A stretch of 64,000 nt of DNA from Plantago major. Lineage: Eukaryota > Streptophyta > Magnoliopsida > Lamiales > Plantaginaceae. Within the stretch, counting starts at the first letter, position 1, and each line of letters opens with the position of its first letter. The notes beneath the pieces are model-generated. The model was not told the origin of the DNA, did no database searches, and saw only the letters and a program-made list of their open reading frames with translations. Location: contig CM048842.1 in assembly GCA_026545765.1 (NCBI GenBank), positions 46,881,431 through 46,945,430 on the forward strand, read 5' to 3'. The position numbers were made by a program, and so were the translations under genes. Positions 1-8,765 of this stretch are shown piece after piece.

Positions 1-2007
1 TGGAAGAACTTGATTTCAGGTTTACCACTCTAATGAGTGATATGGCTGCACTTGGTGAAAGCAATAGATACTCTCAGTCAGAAAAGATTAAGACAATTTG
101 TCAGAAGTCTCAATCACAACTGGGAACACACGAAATTCTTCTATTTTAACCAAGGGATACCAAGTATTACTCCAGTAGAACACTTCTCTCATCTTGCTAC
201 TGTAGATTATGTGACAACTCAGAGAGAACAGACAACTGAAAAGTTGCAAAGTGTTGCTCTAGTTTCTCAAGGTACTTCTGAAAAGAAGGATACCAAAGAT
301 GCATCTGAAGAAAATTCTCTTGCAGTAAGACACATGAAGAAATTTGTGAGTCAAGAGATTGAAAGAAGAAAAGCTAAAGAAAAGCTGAAAAAGCATCTTG
401 GCCCAAACTATCATCAGTACAAGAAAATACAAATGAACAACTCTCTGAACACCCCCATTCAGAAAGGTGTTAGTAATGAAACCGCAGAAATAGGAAATGA
501 TATCTGCTTCTATTGTCAAAAACCTGGTCACTTCAAGAGAGACTGTCCAACTTTAAATAAGCTCAAGACAGGTGACAAAAAGGACAGAAGAAATTTCAAA
601 AGAAATCAAAGGGCTTTGCTGACTGAAGAAAGGAAAAAGATTCAAATTCAACTTGATGCTCTAGACATTGAGACAGATTCTGAAGATGAAGATTCAGATG
701 ACTCAAACCTACCATCACCAGAATTGTGTGGAATCACCCACGAAGGCCTTAAGAAGAAAGAAATGTGTGGAGTTGCTGAGATCGCTGGTCCAGACATCTC
801 CAACATTGAAATATGTCTTATGGCTGATGAGGTAACTAACAAATCACAATTTCTGTACTATGAAAGTGATGATGGAATTGAGGATCTGGAATTAGTCAAA
901 AGTGAATTGGATCGTTATGAGAAAGAATTTCTGGAAGCACAATCTAAAACCAGAATTCTAGAGGAAAGCAAAGAAACTCTTGAGAAAGAGATTTCTGAGC
1001 TAATCAGGGCATCTGAGAGCAAGAACACTGAAATAGCTTTTCTGAAAGCTCAAATATCTGAGAATAAAAATTCTCACAAACTAGCCTTAGACAAACTAAA
1101 TAAGAAAATGATGGAGCTACTTTCTGAGAATGAAGAACTTAGAAAGAAAGAGCTATCTTTCCAATCTTATGCAAAGGCTAGTGACACTCTGACTGAGGTT
1201 CAATCCTATCTGAGAGACCCCTCTGAGAAAGGTGGACTTGGACTTGATGAAAAATCGAGTAATTCATCTCCTCTGAAAAAGAGTGATGAATGGTTGACCT
1301 TTGTAAAAAGTCAACAGAATGGTTCTTCAACCACCTATAGCATTGGTCAGAAAGCTAAGGTAGTTGACAAAGGAACAGGAGTAGCAACCCAGCCTTTGAA
1401 AGAACAACAAGTTCACAAAAAGCATGTGCATAAGGTTTCTAAAAAGAAACGCAACCCTCAGATATGCAACCACCCACATTGCTACATTACTAGGAAGGGA
1501 AAAATTGTTGGAATAGGCAAATTCTCTACTATACCATTTTATGAAAATAAAGATGGTGCAGAAACTAGTAAGGCTTCTGAAGAAAGCATTCAGAAAGCCA
1601 AAGGTGTTCGAAATGGCATTGGATATCGTGCTATTGGAAAAGTTATTCTGCAACAATATAAGGAAGGACAAGAACAATGGCGCAAGGCTGATATTGCTCG
1701 CAGCAATAAACAGAAGTGGAAGAATTTTCAAGCCACTGAAAAACTGAATGCCAGAGCTAGAAGGAACTTGGGCAGAAAAACTAAGCTTGCTGAAAAGCAA
1801 TCCCAGAAACCCAGGATCCAGAAAGCACCAAGGGGAACATCTAGAAACACCCCAAAAAGGAAAACTAAAATCAAAATTACTGATTTCATTGCATCTCCTT
1901 CTGATCAAGCTAGACAGAAACAAACTCCAAAGAAATTCACTAAAATGTGGATTCCTACTGGAAGAATGTTTAGTCTAAATGGTTCTATTTCTGAAGCAAG
2001 AACCTAA
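1..2007 (+). pseudogene. gag: gag of element A (5' truncated by window)
   Basis: Nucleocapsid/capsid precursor of the retrotransposon. Base 3 onward matches the gag of element D. An extra T near base 100 shifts frame, after which the frame is open to a TAA at 2005-2007. A CX2CX4HX4C zinc knuckle (CFYCQKPGHFKRDC) is encoded at 504-546. Acidic residues follow, then a long coiled coil (about 880-1160) typical of Sirevirus gags, then a CNHPHC cluster (about 1465-1480) and a very basic C-terminus. The stop is followed by a pyrimidine tract and ATGCAG just before protease. Pol lies in another frame, so gag-pol fusion would need a frameshift or splicing. Confidence 0.88.
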
Positions 2008-2030
2008 CTCCTGTTTCTTGTTTTATGCAG
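832..2030 (+). other. Candidate alternative intron joining gag to pol (A)
   Basis: The donor is GAG|GTAACT at 831/832. The acceptor is TTTTATGCAG|AAC at 2030/2031, preceded by CCTAAC containing the gag stop and a T-rich tract. Both ends are phase 0, so removal would fuse the front of gag in frame to protease even though gag and pol are in different frames here. Equivalent sites exist in B (13701-14899, where the acceptor CAG has become CAT), C and D. This is inferred from sequence only. Ribosomal frameshift or separate initiation are alternatives. Confidence 0.4.
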
Positions 2031-2900
2031 AACGCCTCTTGGACTAAGGCTCAATGGCTATTTGATAGTGGATGCGGAAAGCACATGACAGGAGACAAAG
2101 CAAATCTGGTCAACTACAAAGCTTGCAAAAATGGACCAGACATCAGATTTGCTGGAGGAGAATTAAATCCCTCTCTGGGATATGGCAACCTCAAATTGGG
2201 ATCACTAACAATCACTGACGTACTACATGTTAAGGGTTTGAAATACAATCTATTTAGCATGAGCCAGTTTGCAGACAAAGGCTTCACAGTTAAATTCAAA
2301 GCAAAATACTGTAAACTTATTGACAATGAGTCAAAGCAGACAGTCTTGGTTGCTCGACGGAAAGGTAGTCTTTATGTTGCCGATTGGGCATCTGCCACAA
2401 CTGAAGAATGTCTCATGGTGAGTCAATCAGGTCACACAGAAGAGCACTGGTTATGGCACAAAAGAATGAGTCACTTGAATTTCAAAACTCTAAACAAACT
2501 TGCCAAGAAAGAGTTAGTGGTTGGCCTTCCCAAAACATCTTTCAGAAAGGATGGTATCTGTTCTGCCTGTCAGATGGGGAAACAATCCAAGATCTCTTTC
2601 AAGTCCAAAACCAGACACTCTAGTGTTAGACCACTACAACAGCTACATATGGATCTTTTTGAATCATCTGTAACTAGTTATGTAGGAAAGAAGTATGGTC
2701 TGGTTGTTGTAGATGACTTCTCAAGATTCACTTGGGTTGTCTTTCTGAGGCACAAATCTGATGCCAGGGTGGAGATACCAAACTTGCTGAATAAGCTTGA
2801 AGTCATGAAAAATGACAAAGATTCTGCAATCAGAATAGACCATGGTACTGAGTTTGTCAACCAGTACATAAGGGAGTTTTGTACCAGCAAAGGTATATAA
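2025..2900 (+). pseudogene. pol: pol of element A: protease and integrase N-terminal part
   Basis: The frame opens at an ATG at 2025, a codon absent in the other copies, so it is not certain as a start. Aspartic protease is marked by WLFDSGCGKHMTGD near the front. The integrase zinc domain follows (WHKRMSH, then CSACQMGKQSK, about 2450-2600). The first catalytic Asp is in VVVDDFSRF (about 2700) and the second in IRIDHGTEF (about 2833). The frame is cut by TAA at 2898-2900 where B has CAA, a C-to-T nonsense change of the kind expected from 5-methylcytosine decay. The same frame continues beyond it. Confidence 0.9.
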
Positions 2901-4340
2901 CACCAACTTTCCTCTGTAAGAACACCTCAACAAAATGGTGTTGCAGAAAGGAAAAATAGAACACTTAAAGAAGCAGCAAGGACAATGCTAGCTGACACTG
3001 AAATAAGTGAAGTTTATTGGGTTGAAGCTGTAAACACAACATGTTATACTCAGAATAGATGTTTGATAAACAAACACCATGATAAGACTCCTTATGAACT
3101 CTTGGTTGGTAGACCCCCTAATATCAAACATCTGAAAGAATTTGGTTGTAGATGTTTTGTTCTTAACAATGGAAAAGATTATCTAAGGACATTTCAACCA
3201 AAAGCAGATGAAGGTGTATTTCTTTGTTATTCAATGAATAGCAAAGCATACAGAGTCTATAACAAAAGAAGAAAGAAGATTGAAGAATCAGTTCATGCTG
3301 TATTCTATGAAGGAAACAAGAAAACACCTCTTGCTGATGAACTCACAGAAAGGTTCAAGGAACTAATGTTGAGGGACTCTGAAGAACCCTCAGAAAGGAA
3401 AAACATCATTATGGAAAGGGAGGATGACTCTGACGAAGAAAAGCATGAAATGCCTAGTAACAACCAGATGATTCTCAGACATGATGAAGAATTTCCTATG
3501 AGAATTCCAGAAATGGAAACTGAAGATGTTCATCAGAAAGCTAACTCTGCAAATGACCTCTCTGATAGGCATGTCCCAGAAAGCTCACACACTGAACAAG
3601 TGTCAGACATTAACCGGCCTTCTGAGGTGCAAAATGTCTCAGATACTGAAGAAGTATTAAGTCATAATCATAGTGATTCACATTCAGATCACTTAGATAC
3701 TGACCCTACTAGCCCTAAACCCATGATAAGATGGATCCAGGATCATCCTGCAAAAGATGTAATTGGACCAATTAATCAAGGTGTTAGAACTAGGAGAGCA
3801 ATAGCTGAAAATGCTAATTCTCTCTTTGGATGTTTTATCTCAAACATTGAACCTAAAACTATAGAAGAAGCATTAGGAGACCAAGACTGGATCTCTGCAA
3901 TGCAAGAAGATTTGGATCAATTTGAGAGAAACAAAGTCTGGAAACTAGTTCCATTTGTAGAAGGAATATCTGTGATTGGAACTAAGTGGGTTTTCAGAAA
4001 CAAGATGAATGAATCTGGTGAAATAACCAGAAACAAAGCAAGGTTGGTTGCCAAGGGATTCACCCAGACCGAAGGCTTAGACTTTGATGAGTCATATGCA
4101 CCAGTTGCCAGATTGGATGCAATAAGACTCTTTCTGGCCTTTGCAGCTCATAAAGACTTTAAACTATATCAAATGGATGTCAAAAGTGCATTCTTGAATG
4201 GTGAACTTGCTGAAGAAGTTTATGTTGAGCAACCACCCGGCTTTGAAGTTTCCTCAGAAAGTAGAATGGTCTATAAGCTACAGAAAGCTCTATATGGACT
4301 GAAACAGGCTCCAAGAACATGGTATGACAGTTTGGCCAAT
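2901..4340 (+). pseudogene. pol: pol of element A: integrase C-terminal part, linker and RT N-terminal part
   Basis: This continues in the frame of the preceding segment after a nonsense codon. It holds the catalytic Glu of integrase ([14 protein letters not shown], about 2935-2975), the [16 protein letters not shown] region conserved in copia integrases, and an acidic Ser/Glu-rich linker (about 3350-3700). The RT fingers and palm follow ([55 protein letters not shown]). One A is missing at about 4338 compared with B (CCAATACC for CCAAATACC), which shifts the frame inside RT; the open frame runs on to 4397 in nonsense. Confidence 0.88.
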
Positions 4341-5371
4341 ACCTTCTGGAAAGTGGTTTCAAGAAAGGTGAAGTTGATAAAACTTTATTTACTTTAAATC
4401 ATGATGGGAAACTACTCTTAGTTCAAGTATATGTTGATGACATTATATTTAGATCTAAGGACAAGCAACTTTGTGATGACTTTGCAAATCTCATGAAAAG
4501 TAAGTTTGAGATGAGCATGATGGGAGAATTGAACTATTTCCTAGGATTGCAAGTCAAGCAGCTCAATGATGGAATATTCATTAGTCAGACAAAGTATGCA
4601 AACGACATGCTCACAAAATTCAATCTCAAGCCTTCTGAAAAGAATGCTAAGATACCTATGAGCATAGGAACCAAGATGACCTATACTGAATCAGATAAGA
4701 GTGTTGATGAGCACAAGTATAGGAAGTTGATAGGTTCACTACTCTACCTAACTGCAAGCAGACCTGATATACAATATGCAGTTGGAGTGTGTGCTAGATT
4801 TCAAACAAATCCAATGCAATCACACTACAACATTGCTATGAAAATATTAAGGTATGTAAAAGGTACTGTAGATATAGGTTTGTGGTATCCAAAAGAAAGT
4901 GGATTGAGTTTGGCTGGTTACTCAGATGCTGATTATGCTGGATCATTGCTTGACTCTGGAACTTGTCAGTTTCTAGGAACTAGACTTATCTCATGGTTTA
5001 GTAAGAAGCAAAACTCAATTGCAACTTCTACCACCGAGGCTGAATATATTGCTGTTAGTTGTTGTGCAACACATATTTTGTGGATTCAACAACAACTTAA
5101 AGACTGTGGACTCATTGAAAAGAAAACTCCCATTTTCTGTGATAACACAAGTGCTATTGCAATCACACAAAACCCAAAGTTCCATGCCAGAACAAAGCAC
5201 ATTGATGTTAGACACCACTTCATCAGAGATCATGTTGAGGAAGGCAATATATAGATACTCAAGATTGGTACAGAAGACCAACTTGCAGATATCTTCACCA
5301 AGCCACTTCAAGAAAGACGGTTCTTGACATTAAAATATAATCTTGGACTAATGGAGTTGCCTAAGGACTGA
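4341..5371 (+). pseudogene. pol: pol of element A: RT C-terminal part and RNase H
   Basis: After the RT frameshift the correct frame continues with the catalytic YVDD box (about 4428-4445), [16 protein letters not shown] and [17 protein letters not shown], then RNase H ([23 protein letters not shown]). An in-frame 12-base deletion near 4954 removes the RKST residues normally between ADYAGSLLD and [12 protein letters not shown] at 5252-5254 (GAG in B) truncates the frame, but homology runs to the natural stop at 5369-5371. Enzyme function is lost in this copy. Confidence 0.88.
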
Positions 5372-6299
5372 AAAATTGTCCTGAATCTCTAAAGTCAGAA
5401 TTAGTGAGAAAGAAAAGAAGTAGGTCTCTGAGAACACGTTCTCAGAAAGCCAAGTTGATAAGAAGTGATGCAAAGGTTTCTGAGTAGCAACACTCAGAAA
5501 GGCAAAACATTTCTGGAACGGGTATCCAGATTGGCAAAGGTTGGTACACATTCAGTAAGTAAATAAGACTAGAACTTACTTACAGAAATTGGGTCAAATA
5601 CATTCAAACAACTAAAGCTTCTGACACTTGAATTCAGAAAGCTATTTAGTCATAAAGAGAAAAGACATACTAAGCCCGAAAAGTATAAATTCTGTAAGTC
5701 AAACATGTCCAAACGTCTTGAATTTTTACCATTTCCATGATAAACAATATATAGATAAGGACTTGACACTCAGAATGATAAGATCAAACGATCAAAGTAT
5801 TCTCACTCTTTACTTAGTGACACAATGAATGAATCATATTAAAAATCCATCAAGTCGGCACAATACCATTTGTTGATTACAAGATATTCAATATAAGCCC
5901 TTGATGAATAAATGTTAGATCTCAATGGTTGAGATTAAAACAAAGCAAGTAATGTCTGTTGAAAAGTACAGACATGACCCACTACGCATTTAATGAAGTA
6001 CAAAGGACGTACCACGCCTATGCAGATATAAAGACACGCATTCATACTCAGATATATGTATGTTGTATCTCTATACATTTTGTCTGCTATATATATATAG
6101 GAATTGGATACAAGACAAACACTCTTAACAATTCCGAAATCTCAAACTTGCATCAAAATAGCAAAATCTCTCAAGATTTCTGCAAACCCTTCTGCAAACT
6201 CAACTTTTTGTGCTTAGTCTTTTGAAAAGATAGACTAATCTCAATTACTTGTGAAAAATCCTTCAGCAAAACCACTCATTCAAAACTCTATATAAAGAG
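5372..6299 (+). other. pol-ORF3 spacer of A with three hairpins and an internal promoter
   Basis: No coding frame is supported here. Three successive perfect hairpins are visible: 5427-5446 (TCTGAGAAC, 2-base loop), 5477-5500 (TTTCTGAGT, 6-base loop) and 5512-5530 (TCTGGA, 7-base loop). The first is intact in B (with a different 2-base loop), the second has one mismatch there and the third is damaged. A TATA run lies at 6088-6099 and the leader to the ORF3 ATG is A-rich. The spacer looks like a 3' untranslated region of pol plus a promoter and leader for ORF3. Confidence 0.65.
6088..6099 (+). promoter_or_regulatory. TATA-like box of internal ORF3 promoter (A)
   Basis: A 12-base TA run follows TCTGC and precedes GGAATTGG. 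It sits 212 bp upstream of the ORF3 ATG. An equivalent TATATATATA lies at 42737-42746 (C) and 59039-59048 (D), and expanded in B, although the flanks have diverged. Conservation between subfamilies suggests a real TATA element, but no transcript evidence is available. Confidence 0.5.
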
Positions 6300-7889
6300 A
6301 TGGCACCCAAGAAGATGACCACCAAGAACCCTAAGGCCGGATCATCTACTCCTGCTGAAAAGCAAGGAGGAAAAGAACTTAAGGTGTTGAACAAACGCCT
6401 TCTGTGAGAATTCACCCCTTCGGACTGGAACCCTAGTCATAAAATGAATTGGGGAGCATTCTTAGTGAAGAAATATGTACCAGCAGTTATACCTTCCCGA
6501 CCAGAAAGGAAAATGATATTGGGGATGTTGAAGAATTCCAATATCTACAGGCTTTTATCTGCTGCACCCAGTGGCCTATCCACACTGGATGTACTGGAGT
6601 TCTACAACAACTCCAAAATATTCACAAAAGTTGTGAATAATGAAGAAGAAAAATATATGCAGACTGATGTCCAAGGACAAGAAATTGTTCTAGACTACAA
6701 GGCTTTCTGCAAAATATTCCGATTGAAAAATCGAGGAACAATTGAGGATATCAACATCAAGGACGCCTCAATGATTCAAGGCGTCAAAGAACTATTTGAG
6801 GCAATAAAGTTGGAAAATGCAAAAGGTTGCCCAGGAGACTTTATTCTGAAAGCTATCATAACAAGTCATCTTCAGAAACACTGGAGCACTTTGGCTCTCA
6901 TCCTGGTCAGTTTCTTTGATGGCAACAAAGGTGGAGTAGACCAGATAAGTATGGAGAGATGGATGATGCATCTTCTGAACAAGAAGAATGAAGGGCAGGA
7001 AACCTATTTCAATTGGGGGAAGTACGCCTTCAACAAATTCCTTGGACATATTGAGGAATTCGAGCCCAAAATCATCAATGGCCTTGCTGAACCAAAAGCC
7101 AATATGCACTTTGGTCTCAGGATATGTCACATTCTGGAAACCATGGGGATTACTCTTAGAGAAAGCGAAATCCAGTCCACCAACTCCCTTTTCAGACACG
7201 CCTTTGAAGAAAAGGAGAAAATTGCTGCTGAGCAAGTACTCAAAAAGGCTGAAGAGTCTACACAGCAAGGTGAGGAGGTTTCTGAGCAAGCTCAAGCTAA
7301 ACCTCCAGCTGCTAAGAGAAAGAGGACTCAAGGAAAAAGAGCCTCCAAGCCCCTAAACATACAAGAGGCACAACCTTCTGGAGACAAGGTCTCAGAAGAT
7401 GTTGTTCGCCCAGAAAGGAAGTTCCAGAATGCCCCAAGACAGACTGCTCCAGAAATCTCCAGAGATGATAGCAATATCATAGATGGGTCAGCGCCAACAC
7501 AGAACAGTGATTCTGAGGATGATGAAGTAATCGCAACATTGCTCAAAAGATATAAGCTTGAGACCCATGGAGGAGCATCAAACTTAGCTATTCAGAAAGA
7601 AAAGATCCCCTCTGCCCAGCAGGACGAAGAAGTCCTGGGTGAGGAAGATAGAATGATGGAAGATACTGACATTGCTTCCACATTCACAATACCAGCACTC
7701 AATATTGCTGAAGAAAACCCTGTTCTTGAACAGGTTCCTCAACCTTCTGAGAGAGCTCAACTCTCAGAAAGGGATCAAACTGAGATGGAGACTCAGAATG
7801 ATATTACAGAGGAGAACAATAATGAGCACAGAGAAACTGTGGAATCACCACAAGTCCAAAAGATAAATGATCATCCTGACTCCTTTCAG
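6300..7889 (+). pseudogene. ORF3 exon 1 of element A (post-pol extra gene)
   Basis: Function unknown. Start chosen: ATG of MAPKK at 6300, aligned with ATGs of B, C and D. A TGA at 6405-6407 replaces the Gly codon of the conserved (V)GEF(N/T)P motif; the same frame then stays open to the exon end. The N-terminal ~250 residues form a conserved globular region (GAFLVKKYVP, SAAPSGLSTLDVLEFYNNS, VQGQEIVLD, HWSTLALIL, NWGKYAFNKF, GLRICHILETMGI). A low-complexity Lys/Glu/Ser tail with KRKRTQGKRA, an NLS-like patch, follows. The LEFYNNS...VQGQEI layout is faintly like the env-like or plant transposon protein domains in Sireviruses; this is a weak inference. No signal peptide or membrane segment is visible. 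Confidence 0.7.
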
Positions 7890-8765
7890 ATAGCAAAAGT
7901 AGTTTATATCTAACTTGTAAACATTTAAGTGTTAACTTGTTACTCACAAGCTTCATTTGTTACAGGCCATTTTAGAGACACACATTTTCAGGGGGAAGTT
8001 AATCTGTCCACCCCTCTGAATGAAGAAGAGGTTCCTCCAACCTTAGAACAACAAGAAGAGCCTGTTCTACAGGTAGCTAAGTTATCTCTGAATAAGAAGT
8101 AGCTTGCTTAAAAAAATTAATATCTTGTGTTCTAAATTTCTTTTTGTCTCAATTTAGGCTCTAACTAAGGAAGTAGTGGTGGTGGAACCAACACCCCAAG
8201 AAAATCAAGAAGCTGAAAAGCTTTCTGAAGAAGCATTCACTGAGCCTTCTGATGAGAAGGTAAGTACTCAGTAATAATCTTCTTCAAAGAATGATCTGGA
8301 AATCCCACTACTAAATCTCTTATGTTTGTTCTTACAGGCTTAGTCAGAAGAACAATTGGAAGGAGAAAAATTCTTGATAACTCCTCCAATAGAAACTGAA
8401 ACTGCTGAACAAGCAGAATCTATAGAAAAGGTGCCAGAAACCCCCAAGGTTTCTGAGAAAGATACAACTGAGCTTCCACACTTGGAAGTAAGTGAAGTCT
8501 CAGAAAGCATCTCTCTATTTATCTTTTCTGATAACACTTTCTAAACATACTTGATTTTGTTTCTCAGGTTCAAGCAGAAAGAAAGGTTGTTGAGGATCAG
8601 ACTTCTCCTCACAACAAGGTATCTGAGGCCTCTGTGCCAAAGCAAGTGAAAGTCCAAGCAAATGAGCCTGGTGTTTCTACACAGGTATGCTCAGAAAGCT
8701 TACTTTTGCACACAGATACCAATTTAAGAGGTTTGAACAAAACTAACTTGATCCCTTTCTTTCAG
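7890..8765 (+). pseudogene. ORF3 intron/mini-exon array of element A
   Basis: Five short introns: 7890-7965, 8073-8157, 8260-8337, 8488-8567 and 8685-8765 (76, 85, 78, 80, 81 bp). They separate four short exons (7966-8072, 8158-8259, 8338-8487, 8568-8684). Intron ends read GT...AG, except that the first donor is ATAGCA where B has GTAGCA. Most exons begin GCY (Ala) in phase 0 and carry repeated KVSE-type Glu/Ser-rich peptides, so they resemble one another. Exon 2 carries a frameshifting insertion relative to B (exons 102-150 bp otherwise phase 0), and exon 4 has a TAG as its second codon (CAG in B). Homologous introns at the same places occur in B, C and D. Confidence 0.7.

Noticed and set aside
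1327..1923. Antisense open frame of 198 codons, with a similar one at 14196-14792
   Set aside because: They are mirrors of the Lys-rich gag tail in A and B. There are no domains, and sense-strand homology explains their conservation.
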